A stretch of DNA of 61,619 nt from Acidobacteriota bacterium (GTDB lineage Bacteria; Acidobacteriota; Blastocatellia; Pyrinomonadales; Pyrinomonadaceae), in assembly GCA_003697135.1 (NCBI GenBank), contig RFGC01000028.1, positions 1 to 61,619 on the forward strand. The letters are read 5' to 3'. Under the pieces are notes generated by a model. It did not search any database and had not been told where the DNA came from. It saw only the letters and a program-made list of their open reading frames with translations. Of the stretch, positions 53,809-61,619 are shown piece by piece. The first letter of the stretch is position 1. Each line of letters begins with the position of its first letter. The position numbers and the translations under genes are program-made.

Positions 53809-55110
53809 CTATTTCCATGAGTTTGAGTAGTCGAAAACCAGATGGCAGAAGGCTTTGATCCCAACGTCAAGGCGTGAATCGTCAATGTAAAAATCAGGTG
53901 TATGATGTGGAGGTGCTTTTTTCGGGTCCTGACCTTTCGGCATTCCGCCGATGAAGAAGAAAAATGCCGGTGCTTTCGTGCCATAGAAAGAGAAATCTTC
54001 AGCTCCAGTCGTCCATTCTGTTTCTATGAGGTTTTCCTTTCCAACTGCCTTTTGCAATGAAGGCAAAACCTTTTGAACAAGGTCAGGAGGATTGTATGTG
54101 ACGAGGGTTTTCGTATCAATCGAAACTTCCGCCGAGGCTCCGAAGCTTTCAGCTATCTTTGTTGTTACAAGTTTGATTTTTTCGTGAACGTCCTTTTGCA
54201 TTTGAGAGTCGAGCGTGCGAATAGTGCCTGACATTGTTAGTTCTTCAGGTATTATGTTTTCTCGAACGCCTGCATTGATTTTCCCAACGGTTATAACAAC
54301 AGGTGCTTTCGTAAGTTCTGATTGACGAGAAACGATCATTTGAAGTCCATTTATTATCTGCGATGCGATGGCTATTGGATCAATTCCATTCCAAGGTTGT
54401 GAACCATGAGTTTGTTTGCCTTTGACTTTGATTGAGAACCAATCCGAGGAAGCCATGACTGCGCCTGCTTTGTATTTGATTTTACCGATTTCAGTTTGCG
54501 AGTTTATGTGAAGCCCGAAGATTACATCAATTTTCGGGTTGTCCATGACACCTTCTTTAATCATCAAAGCTGCGCCGCCTTCTTCACCTGCTGGTGGTCC
54601 TTCTTCGGCTGGTTGGAATATAAAAACGACTGTTCCCTTGAGTTTGTCTTTCATGCTTGCCAAAACTTCAGCAGTTCCCATCAAAATTGCAACGTGAGCA
54701 TCGTGACCGCAAGCGTGCATTACTGGGACAATCTGTCCGTTGTATTCGGCAGTTTCTCTAGACGCAAAAGGCAGGTCAACTCTTTCTTTAACCGGCAAAG
54801 CGTCCATATCTGCACGTAGTCCGATAACCGGTCCCGGCTGAGAGCCACGCAAGATACCTACAACACCAGTTTTTGCAATGCCAGTTCTGACCTCTAGCCC
54901 TAAATTCCTTAAGTGATCTTCGACGTATTTTGCGGTTTTGAATTCCCGATTTGAAAGCTCCGGATATTGATGTATATGCCGCCGCCATTTAATAACTTTA
55001 GGCATCACCTTCTCGGTTGCTGCGTTGATTTCTTCAGTTAAATCAATCGCAAACACGCTTCCTTTGAGAACCATCAAGAACAACACAAACGCTGAGACAG
55101 CCCTTTTCAT
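53809..55110 (-). CDS. M20-family amidohydrolase, secreted
   Basis: A 433-residue peptidase/amidohydrolase of the M20D group. A signal peptide covers about 1-22. The metal and catalytic blocks are visible: HIHQYPELSNREFKTAKYV, GLRADMDALPV, MHACGHDAHVAILMGTAE, FIFQPAEEGPP and the C-terminal TTGAEDFSFYG. The dimerisation domain lies at about 200-310. It removes acyl groups from N-acyl amino acids or cleaves related amides. GGAGG lies about 10 nt upstream of the ATG. Confidence 0.93.
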   Translation of the reverse strand: MKRAVSAFVLFLMVLKGSVFAIDLTEEINAATEKVMPKVIKWRRHIHQYPELSNREFKTAKYVEDHLRNLGLEVRTGIAKTGVVGILRGSQPGPVIGLRADMDALPVKERVDLPFASRETAEYNGQIVPVMHACGHDAHVAILMGTAEVLASMKDKLKGTVVFIFQPAEEGPPAGEEGGAALMIKEGVMDNPKIDVIFGLHINSQTEIGKIKYKAGAVMASSDWFSIKVKGKQTHGSQPWNGIDPIAIASQIINGLQMIVSRQSELTKAPVVITVGKINAGVRENIIPEELTMSGTIRTLDSQMQKDVHEKIKLVTTKIAESFGASAEVSIDTKTLVTYNPPDLVQKVLPSLQKAVGKENLIETEWTTGAEDFSFYGTKAPAFFFFIGGMPKGQDPKKAPPHHTPDFYIDDSRLDVGIKAFCHLVFDYSNSWK

Positions 55111-55157
55111 CTTTCAAAACCTCCAAATACTCAGGTTTTACAATAATTTTAGTTTCT

Positions 55158-56903
55158 TCAAGGTTTCTGAAGCAATCTTTCACGTCCGGCAAGTGCTTCT
55201 TGATAAGCCTGTTTATCGGCTTGACCTAGCTTTATGGCGGCTTCATACTCACGCAAAGCCGCTTCTATTTGATCGTTAAACTCCAGAATCCTTGCTAAAC
55301 TCACGTGAGCGCGTTGTATTAATGCGGGATCGGTATCGGCAGTAGCTTGAAGAATAGCATTCCGGTAATTTGCCGCGGCTTTTCCTAAAAGTTGGTCTCG
55401 GATTGCTTCATCAGTTGCTTGTTCAGCAGAAAGACTTGAAACGCGCCCTTTAGCATAAAAGATACGCGGATCGCCCGGATATTCTTGCATCAATGCAGAA
55501 AGTTCTTCGTCAGCTTTTTCAAATTCTTCTTTTCTTATCATCGCTTCGATTTGTGAAAGTTTCTCTATCAAGAATTTGTCACGAGCTACAGTTTCAGTTC
55601 TTTGCGATTTTCGCTGCTGCTTTCTTTCGTTATATCTTTTCCTGGCTTCAGCAAATTGCTGAAGTCTTTGCTTTTCTTTTTCTAGATCGACCGAGAGAAT
55701 CATATTGCGAAATGCGGCGGAAATATCAAAACCGGACTCCTCTATGCCCTTGAGTTGTTCGGCAAAGTGGAATGCAAGAACTGCACCCTTTTCGTATGCT
55801 TCTGAAAGCAAAGCGGCAGACTCATCGGCTAACTCTGCTTTCAGACGAGAAAGCTCTGCCGAAATGTTTTTCTTTTCATCATCGCTTCTAGCGGTTTCTA
55901 TTCGTCTTCTGGCATCAGCGGTTGCGTTCCTGATTTTGGAAAATTCAGCTTGTTTTATATCAACCGCCGCAGACACTGATCGCAATACGGCTAGGAAAAT
56001 ATCGGTCGGGATTTCGCGGTTTTCTTTTCTTCTTTCTTCGAGCAAACTCCTGATACCGTCGCGAAGGTCATTTATTTCCTTTGCATTCTGCAAAATAAGC
56101 GGGTCTAGCACGAACCGCAAGAAGGCTTGTCGGGCTTCTGATGAACTCAGGTCGGTTTCAGGCGGCACGATAACGAAATAGTCATCGCCAACGTTGAGAA
56201 AATTCACAGTGCCAGATGGCGACAACATATCAGGCACTATAAAGAATCGTCGCTCCCTTTCTCTAGTTTCGATTTTTTGCAGTTTCTTTTTATTTTTTGC
56301 ATCCGTGGTTTCCACCTTTATTTTTTCAATGTAAGTTGTCTGAGGTCGTGTGTGTAAATAATCCAAAAGTTCCAAAACCATCTTGGAAGCCGATGTCCGC
56401 ATTTTGTCGCCTTCTGCTTGATAAAGTTTGTAATACTCGTCGAGGTTAGCAGAGATGCCAGATTGACGATAAAACTCTCGCACTAGTGGTGCAAAGTCAA
56501 GGACTTCCAGCAGATCAGCCGGTAAATCAATCGTTCTTTCTGGGTCTTGAAGATCGGGAACTGGTGAAAGAGCGAAGGCTAACGAAACATAGGCGGCGAG
56601 CATTTGTTCAGGTGTTCTGTCTGGATGAAGTCTTCTGTATTGTGACAAAAATATCTGCAATCTCTGCCGTGTATTTGGATTTAAGGAAGCCAAATCATTC
56701 TGAAGTCTCTTTCTGAAGGTTTCGCCTTGTTTGCTGAGAGGTTTTTTCAATTCACCTGCCGCTTCTAAAGAAGCCATGACAACGATCAATCTTTTGTCAG
56801 GCTCAATTCTGACACCATATTTGCTGAGATCAGACGATTGTTGATTTTGAGCTTTGGAGCTTACAAAACTCAAAAAGATGATGCTCAAAACGACAAAAAG
56901 CAT
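55158..56903 (-). CDS. Exported TPR-containing protein of unknown function
   Basis: About 581 residues from ATG 56903. The start gives a signal peptide (MLFVVLSIIFLSFVSSKAQ). The middle is helical and charged, with no family I recognise (for example VIVPPETDLSSSEARQAFLRFV). Residues about 480-575 form TPR-like helices (EEFEKADEELSALMQEYPGDPRIFYAKGRV, HVSLARILEFNDQIEAALREYEAAIKLGQ). The frame continues 40 codons upstream, but that would overlap the STAS gene. The chosen start codon lies inside the 3' arm of a strong hairpin, which is unusual and may mean a different true start. Confidence 0.72.
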   Translation of the reverse strand: MLFVVLSIIFLSFVSSKAQNQQSSDLSKYGVRIEPDKRLIVVMASLEAAGELKKPLSKQGETFRKRLQNDLASLNPNTRQRLQIFLSQYRRLHPDRTPEQMLAAYVSLAFALSPVPDLQDPERTIDLPADLLEVLDFAPLVREFYRQSGISANLDEYYKLYQAEGDKMRTSASKMVLELLDYLHTRPQTTYIEKIKVETTDAKNKKKLQKIETRERERRFFIVPDMLSPSGTVNFLNVGDDYFVIVPPETDLSSSEARQAFLRFVLDPLILQNAKEINDLRDGIRSLLEERRKENREIPTDIFLAVLRSVSAAVDIKQAEFSKIRNATADARRRIETARSDDEKKNISAELSRLKAELADESAALLSEAYEKGAVLAFHFAEQLKGIEESGFDISAAFRNMILSVDLEKEKQRLQQFAEARKRYNERKQQRKSQRTETVARDKFLIEKLSQIEAMIRKEEFEKADEELSALMQEYPGDPRIFYAKGRVSSLSAEQATDEAIRDQLLGKAAANYRNAILQATADTDPALIQRAHVSLARILEFNDQIEAALREYEAAIKLGQADKQAYQEALAGRERLLQKP

Positions 56904-56933
56904 CGGAGCAAATTTCGCTCCCGATGCTTTTTC
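56895..56933 (-). terminator. Strong hairpin/terminator between the STAS gene and the TPR gene
   Basis: On the minus strand AAAAAGCATCGGGAGC, a short AAATTT-centred loop, and GCTCCGATGCTTTTT form a near-perfect stem of about 15 bp ending in T. It would terminate transcription of the upstream STAS gene (stop at 56980), and because it is nearly symmetric it could work in both directions. Its 3' arm contains the ATG of the TPR gene. Confidence 0.65.
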
Positions 56934-56979
56934 AAAAAATTGATTAGTAAAAATCTGATTCTTGTTGGTTTTGTCGTTC

Positions 56980-57324
56980 TTAAAAACTTGCCAGTGCCTC
57001 ATCTTCGTTCTCATAAACATCAAAAACGGTAAGTAGTTTGGTGATTGCCAAAAGGTCTTGAACCTTTTGCGTTAGATTCAAAAGTTTCAGGCTTCCGCCT
57101 TCTTTCTTTACGGTTGTAAAACTTGAGACAAGCTCACCAATTCCGCTTGAATCAATGTAGCTAACACCACCAAGATTCAAAAGGATATTTTTCTTGCCTT
57201 CACTAAGCAAACGCCTGATTGCTGTTCTAAGAGCAACACTGCCTTCACCTATGGTGATTCTACCTGTCAAATCCAAAATGGTTACATCACCTGCTTGCCT
57301 TTCTGAGATGTTTAATTCAGCCAT
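56980..57324 (-). CDS. Anti-sigma factor antagonist (STAS, SpoIIAA-like)
   Basis: A 114-residue STAS protein. [20 protein letters not shown] opens the fold, and [22 protein letters not shown] carries the conserved DSSG phospho-serine site. The end [24 protein letters not shown] is typical. In the RsbV/SpoIIAA pathway, the unphosphorylated form binds an anti-sigma kinase. [10 protein letters not shown] at 57324 is preferred over a start 13 codons upstream, since AGAAGAG lies about 8 nt before it. The 601-bp gap upstream contains the 13-bp repeats. Confidence 0.9.
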   Translation of the reverse strand: MAELNISERQAGDVTILDLTGRITIGEGSVALRTAIRRLLSEGKKNILLNLGGVSYIDSSGIGELVSSFTTVKKEGGSLKLLNLTQKVQDLLAITKLLTVFDVYENEDEALASF

Positions 57325-57492
57325 TTTCGTTTTCTCTTCTTGTAATTTTTGTTGATAAACCAAAATTTTAAGCTAAAAATCGCAAAACTGAAAACATGGC
57401 GAGTAAAAATCCAAATCGAAAGCCATAAAAAATTGCAAAAGGTAAATGCCTTGACCTTGCAATAAAAATTTGGTGATGACAGTCTACTTTTT

Positions 57493-57816
57493 GCGTCTGA
57501 TAACGCTGAAGAGACGTTAGAAAATTGCTTTGATGTTTTTCAATTAGTGAGTAAAAGTTGCACGCTCGTAACATCTTTGATTGGCTACTTTGTCAACTTG
57601 AATTTTTACGCGTCTGATAACGTTAAAATATTAAAGTGTTTTGCGTCTGATAACGTAATGATGGAGACCAAAGACAGTTTTCGAGGATTTGGTATTTACA
57701 GACTACTTGAGACCCAAAAAGTTTCCTTAATGTTCAGTGCGATTGGTTTGTTGGAGTTCTCACGCGTCTGATAACGTTTAGGATTTATCCGAATGACTTT
57801 TATGCGTCTGATAACG
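57493..57816. repeat. Cluster of five 13-bp direct repeats in a gene-free gap
   Basis: GCGTCTGATAACG occurs exactly, in the same orientation, at 57493, 57610, 57643, 57764 and 57804. The distances alternate (117, 33, 121, 40 bp). The ends GCGT and ACGC form a short dyad; the last copy extends to TGCG...CGCA. A 12-base relative, GCTCTGATAACG, lies at 49630 in another intergenic gap. The 601-bp region 57325-57925 has no convincing gene. It might be iteron-like protein sites, a multi-site operator, or an element family. Confidence 0.85.
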
Positions 57817-57925
57817 CATGATTTGGCACATTTGGTTTTTGTGTAGCTTTTGGACTAGCAGAACAGGAGTTTAGAGCGAGAAAAGGGGAAAGTCGGCTCA
57901 AACTTTTTTGATGGCTGCTAGCGTG

Positions 57926-59461
57926 TTACTTCTTTCTCTTCAATTCCAGTTCGTAGAACCAAAAATCATCATTGGGTTGATCAATCTTTAGTTCGTCTGG
58001 TGTTCCGTTTTTGTCAATTACGAATGTCACCCACCCGCGTGGAAAGTTGTAGTTTACTGAACTTCGCCATTTAATCAAGAAAGTGTCGTAGTGCCAATGT
58101 TCAAGGTCGGCAACAAAATTAGGTGCGGGAAGAAAGCGCATAACTAGTTTTCCGTTCTCTTGGGTTATTTGCACATCGCCATACATTTGGCTTGAGTAAA
58201 TGCCTGCGTATTTCTCTAGCGGTAACGTCGGCTTTGTGTTCGGAATTCGTGAAGCATCGGCTTTTTTGTCTTCTTCTGCCTTGCGTTCGCGCTGCTGCAT
58301 GGCTTGTTTCAAGTATTCTTTGCTCCAATCTCTTGCAGGTGCGTTCAAAAATACATCGAGAATTTTGTTTCTGATTGCCAAGCTGGCTCTGGTTTCGCTG
58401 TTTGTAAGCACAACAAGTGCAAGGTCTTCTGCGGGCATTATGGCAGTTTGAGAAATCATTCCATCAAGTCCGCCACTGTGCGATATGAGTTTTTTGCCGC
58501 GATAATCGCTGATGAACCAACCTAGCCCGTATCCTGAAAAAATTTGTGTTGGAGCTTCTTTTGGCGGAAACGGATTTACTCCGATTATCATGCATGGAGA
58601 CCACATTTCACCAGCTCTTTGTTCAGAGTAGATTCTCTTTTCGCCGAATTTTCCTCTGCCAAGCTGAAGAAGTAGCCATTTGGTCATATCTGCAACCGAC
58701 GAGTTAAGCCCTGCTGCGCCGATTGCATTATCTATGTTTCCAAGCGGAAGCGGTCTGAGTTTCCCACCACCGGATTCATTATGCGGAGAAGCGTAATTTT
58801 CCTTTATGTCACGAACAGTTGTCGTGGTTCTGTTTATTCCAAGCGGAAGTAGTATTCTTTCTTTGATAAATTCTCCCCAGCTTTTGCCAGAAACTTTTTC
58901 TATGATTCTCCCTGCGGCAATATACATCAGATTTTGGTATCCGTATTTTGAACGAAAGCTAGAAACAGGCTTCAAATAGCGAACGCGGCGCAGTATTTCA
59001 TCAGGAGTGTAGGTTGTTTCATACCAAAGCAAGTCTCCGCTAAAAGTATCAAGACCACTGCGATGACAGACTAAATCCCTGATTGTTAGTTCGCGTGTTG
59101 CGTATGGATCGAATAGCTGAAATTCAGGCAAGTAGGTTGAGACCTTTTCGTCCCAGCCTGAAATTTTGCCTTCATCAATCAAAATTGCCAAGGCGGCAGT
59201 CGTGAAGGCTTTGGAATTTGAAGCTATAGCGAAAAGCGTGTTTTCGTCAACCTTTTCTGGTTTTCCTAATTCCCGCACTCCATAGCCTTTCGCAAAAATC
59301 GTCTTTCCGTCTTTGACGATTGCTACTGCAATGCCGGGAACGTTCCAATCTGCTTGGGTTTGCTGAATGTAATTGTCTATCTCGGCCAATTTTGAATCAT
59401 ATTGAGCCGATACAAGAACCGAAAAAGCGAGAATTAGAATCAGAAAAAGAAATCTTCTCAT
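57926..59461 (-). CDS. Class C beta-lactamase-family serine hydrolase
   Basis: A 511-residue secreted protein. A signal peptide covers about 1-19. The SxxK nucleophile motif is SNSKAF, the Y-x-N motif is YGYQN, and a HSGG motif (KLISHSGGLDG) stands at the KTG position. The C-terminal 120 residues (DUF3471-like, YAGIYSSQMYGDVQI) form an added beta domain. Members hydrolyse D-amino-acid peptides or esters rather than antibiotics in most cases. The start overlaps the mqnC stop by 4 bp (ATGA), so it is co-translated with a menaquinone gene for no clear reason. Confidence 0.92.
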   Translation of the reverse strand: MRRFLFLILILAFSVLVSAQYDSKLAEIDNYIQQTQADWNVPGIAVAIVKDGKTIFAKGYGVRELGKPEKVDENTLFAIASNSKAFTTAALAILIDEGKISGWDEKVSTYLPEFQLFDPYATRELTIRDLVCHRSGLDTFSGDLLWYETTYTPDEILRRVRYLKPVSSFRSKYGYQNLMYIAAGRIIEKVSGKSWGEFIKERILLPLGINRTTTTVRDIKENYASPHNESGGGKLRPLPLGNIDNAIGAAGLNSSVADMTKWLLLQLGRGKFGEKRIYSEQRAGEMWSPCMIIGVNPFPPKEAPTQIFSGYGLGWFISDYRGKKLISHSGGLDGMISQTAIMPAEDLALVVLTNSETRASLAIRNKILDVFLNAPARDWSKEYLKQAMQQRERKAEEDKKADASRIPNTKPTLPLEKYAGIYSSQMYGDVQITQENGKLVMRFLPAPNFVADLEHWHYDTFLIKWRSSVNYNFPRGWVTFVIDKNGTPDELKIDQPNDDFWFYELELKRKK

Positions 59462-60606
59462 TTAGCCACCACGTTTTTTGAGTTTTCTAAATTTACGAAT
59501 GAAACTTTTGATTCAATTTCACGGCTTGTCCCATTGCGATAAACGTAGTTGTAGAGAATATCGCGTTGCTGTGGTTTGAAACCTGCTTGCTGAATTTGAT
59601 AGCGCAATTCTTCTTCGTTGGCTTTGGTGTTGGCGCCTGCTGCTGATATGACGTTTTCTTCAATCATAATCGAACCCATGTCATCAGCACCGAAGTGCAG
59701 AGCCGCTTGTCCAAGTCTTATGCCTTGTGTAAGCCATGATGCCTGAATGTGTTGAATGTTATCCAAAAACAGCCGAGAAACAGCGAGCATCCTTAAGAAC
59801 TCAACCCCGGTTGGCTCGCGTTTGATTTTTCTTCCAAGAGCTGTGTTCTCACGTTGAAAAGTCCACGGAATGAATGCCGTGAATCCACCGGTTTCGTCTT
59901 GCAAGTCTCGAATTCTTTGAAGATGACGAACCTGATGCTCGACCTTATCGCCTATTCCGAACATCATCGTAGCGGTTGAGCGAAGGCCGACTTTGTGAGC
60001 GGCTCGCATTACGGCAAGCCATTGATCGGTTGTGCATTTTGTCGAAACGCGTTTGCGAACTTCGTCATCGAGTATTTCAGCACCGCCGCCGGGTAGTGAA
60101 TTCAGACCTGCATCTTTGAGTCTTCTTAAAATGGTTTCATAATCAAGACCTGAAATCAGGTGGATATTGTGAATTTCCGGCGGCGAAAAACAATGAAGTT
60201 GAAAATTCGGATATTTTTCATGTAGTCTCGAAAGCAAATCTTCATACCATTCAATTCCCAAATCAGGATGCAGGCCACCTTGCATCAAGATTCCAGTTCC
60301 GCCTAAAGCTATGGTTTCATCAATTTTTTTGCAGATTTCCTCGAAAGAAAGTAGGTAGGTGTCGGGTTTCCCTGGACGACGATAAAAAGCGCAAAAGGTG
60401 CAGACGACATTGCAAACGTTCGTGTAGTTGATGTTGCGATCAATTATGTAAGTGACTACTTCAGGATTGTTTTTCCTGAGCCTGATTTCATGAGCCGCAA
60501 GCCCAATTCTGGTAATTTCGTAACTCTCTAAAAGAGTCTTACACTCCTCGGCAGTCATTCTTTTGCCGTTTAGAACCTTGTCTAGAATTCTCTGAACTTC
60601 ACTCAT
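59458..60606 (-). CDS. mqnC: Cyclic dehypoxanthinyl futalosine synthase
   Basis: A 382-residue radical SAM enzyme of the futalosine menaquinone pathway. The iron-sulfur motif CNVVCTFC lies in NYTNVCNVVCTFCAFYRRPG. LMQGGLHPDLGIEWYEDLL, LPGGGAEILDDEVR and FIPWTFQRENTALGR are standard. It closes the ring of dehypoxanthinyl futalosine. The ATG at 60606 is chosen over the upstream TTG. mqnA lies 173 bp upstream on the same strand, which supports the assignment. Confidence 0.95.
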   Translation of the reverse strand: MSEVQRILDKVLNGKRMTAEECKTLLESYEITRIGLAAHEIRLRKNNPEVVTYIIDRNINYTNVCNVVCTFCAFYRRPGKPDTYLLSFEEICKKIDETIALGGTGILMQGGLHPDLGIEWYEDLLSRLHEKYPNFQLHCFSPPEIHNIHLISGLDYETILRRLKDAGLNSLPGGGAEILDDEVRKRVSTKCTTDQWLAVMRAAHKVGLRSTATMMFGIGDKVEHQVRHLQRIRDLQDETGGFTAFIPWTFQRENTALGRKIKREPTGVEFLRMLAVSRLFLDNIQHIQASWLTQGIRLGQAALHFGADDMGSIMIEENVISAAGANTKANEEELRYQIQQAGFKPQQRDILYNYVYRNGTSREIESKVSFVNLENSKNVVAK

Positions 60607-60779
60607 AAACAAAATTAACTTATCAAAATCTTATTCTTTTGCGAAAAGGTTATTTGAAATCTTGGCATTTTGCAAAGCAATGCTAAGCAAAACCGCCTAT
60701 TTCGCTACTTCGATTATGTCATAAACAATTTTCGTGCCGTTCGTTTTTCTCGAATCAAAATGGCTTTAATCCTGCATTG

Positions 60780-61577
60780 CTATTTCGGAGAATCGCAAAA
60801 TTCCAAGGGCTTGTTTTTTTCTATGAGTTTGTGTTTTTTTGCCAATTCAAAGTAAAGCTGAAGCCCTTTTTGCATTGAGTCGTCAATCGAATAAGCAATG
60901 TTCTCCGAGAGATATTTGCGAAATTCTTCTACTGACAAGGGAATTTCGGCAATGTAATTAGAGATTATTTCATCTAGATGCGCAAGTCCTTCGTCACGCG
61001 CTTTTGCGAAGTCAATTTCGCAAGTTTTGTGCTTGGTCATCCACATTGCAAAAATAAAGCCTGTTTCTGTGAATTTATGCCAGATTTCGGCAAGATCAAA
61101 TTTCCTGAATTTATTTTCATCTGTTGTCAAAGCTGGGTCTCCGATTATCAAGGCACAATCGGACTCGTAAAGCATCTTTTCGGGTTGTGGCTCGGCAGTT
61201 TCCCATTCAGGCTCGAAGCCAAGAAATTCACGAAAAATTATTTTTGTCAAAGTGACGGAAGTTTTTGAAGACACATCCAGCGAGACTTTTTTGACGTTTT
61301 GGAGATCTGCGCCTTTCGTCACCAGACACACGCTTCGGACTCTTTCCTTCGAGCCAATGCACACTTGCGGAATCAGTCTTGCTCCTTCAATCTGCTGGAA
61401 AGCAATTATCGGCACTAATGCCACCTCAACTTTGTTTTCAGAAAGGAGTTGAGCTGAACGAGAAGGAGCTGTGTCAAGAATGACTTCATATTTACCACGA
61501 TTCTGACCATAAAGAAATGACCATATCAAAGGAGCCGTGTTGGAGTAACTAGAAGCCGATATTCGTTTTATCTTCAT
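60780..61577 (-). CDS. mqnA: Chorismate dehydratase
   Basis: A 265-residue MqnA/MqnD-family protein: ISASSYSNTAPLIWSFL at the start, LLSENKVEVALVPIIAFQQI, SLDVSSKTSVTLTKIIFREFL and CALIIGDPALTT. MqnA converts chorismate to 3-enolpyruvylbenzoate, the first step of futalosine menaquinone synthesis. It is followed by mqnC on the same strand, so both belong to one pathway cluster. The start at 61577 lies 42 bp from the right edge of the window. Confidence 0.93.
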   Translation of the reverse strand: MKIKRISASSYSNTAPLIWSFLYGQNRGKYEVILDTAPSRSAQLLSENKVEVALVPIIAFQQIEGARLIPQVCIGSKERVRSVCLVTKGADLQNVKKVSLDVSSKTSVTLTKIIFREFLGFEPEWETAEPQPEKMLYESDCALIIGDPALTTDENKFRKFDLAEIWHKFTETGFIFAMWMTKHKTCEIDFAKARDEGLAHLDEIISNYIAEIPLSVEEFRKYLSENIAYSIDDSMQKGLQLYFELAKKHKLIEKNKPLEFCDSPK

Positions 61578-61619
61578 TTTCTAACGGACAAAAGAGGAAA
61601 TGAAACTGAAAAATCGTAA

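Noticed and set aside
57547-57771. 74-codon plus-strand frame among the 13-bp repeats
   Set aside because: No ribosome-binding site and no recognisable protein text; it runs through three of the repeats.
57493-57816. Chromosomal origin with DnaA boxes
   Set aside because: The repeat (or its complement, containing TTATCAGAC) does not match TTATNCACA, and no dnaA, dnaN or gyr gene is near.
57493-57816. CRISPR array
   Set aside because: The repeat is only 13 bp and the distances are irregular (33 to 121 bp).
1-61619. tRNA genes
   Set aside because: No T-loop GTTCRA-type text with matching acceptor and anticodon arms was found in the intergenic regions by eye; a tRNAscan-SE run would settle it.

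Overview
The window looks like a chromosomal segment of a Gram-negative, menaquinone-using bacterium of fairly low GC. Evidence for this: two futalosine-pathway menaquinone genes (mqnA, mqnC), a heptosyltransferase-family glycosyltransferase, a MurE with the meso-diaminopimelate DNPR motif, several lipoproteins and signal peptides, and RHS repeat text (also a decayed RHS relic) of the kind common in Acidobacteriota, class Blastocatellia. That placement is an inference from gene content, not a database match. No tRNA or rRNA gene was found.

Layout. 1-1.3 kb: 3' end of an RHS polymorphic-toxin gene and an overlapping four-helix membrane protein that may be its immunity partner. 1.34-1.74 kb: a three-repeat orphan CRISPR remnant, a 196-bp foldback element and a 19-bp tandem duplication. 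1.8-5.7 kb: a fadN-type beta-oxidation gene behind a FadR-like operator, and an MFS transporter. 5.9-9.75 kb: an envelope thiol-redox cluster (CcdA, TlpA-like, thioredoxin-like) next to a divergent ECF sigma/anti-sigma pair. 9.8-13.55 kb: metH behind a SAM-II riboswitch with its own terminator. 13.6-18.1 kb: rhodanese, thiolase, sucC and a beta-CASP nuclease. 18.2-25.1 kb: an accessory operon with a consensus promoter. 25.1-37.5 kb: mostly housekeeping genes (GT9, Trm112, YceI, NlpC/P60, recX, truB, nadK, glyS, cca). 37.5-42.0 kb: an ArsR-controlled sulfide/persulfide operon. 42.1-43.1 kb: decayed relics of a DNA methyltransferase, a nucleotidyltransferase and an RHS gene. 43.2-61.6 kb: RNA modification, peptidases, murE, a DUF262/DUF1524 restriction-like protein, nagA, mltG, two STAS proteins, a cluster of 13-bp direct repeats, a class C serine hydrolase and mqnC/mqnA.

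The best candidate for an undescribed system is 18.26-25.06 kb. It holds a Clp-type double AAA+ protein with altered ATPase motifs, interrupted by a G8 frameshift. This is followed by a YbjN/TY-Chap-like chaperone, a 22-residue peptide ORF behind a hairpin that hides its ribosome-binding site, a HExxH metallopeptidase-like protein whose middle third is much richer in GC than its ends, and a large repeat-bearing coiled-coil protein. The set reads like an NTP-dependent conflict or protein-handling module with a peptidase effector, but the function is not established.

Two regulatory systems can be read directly. The metH leader contains a SAM-II pseudoknot, a candidate antiterminator and an intrinsic terminator. 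The sulfide operon has a 9-6-9 palindrome overlapping the arsR start codon. The sulfide:quinone oxidoreductase would feed electrons to the menaquinone whose biosynthesis genes lie at the right end of the window.
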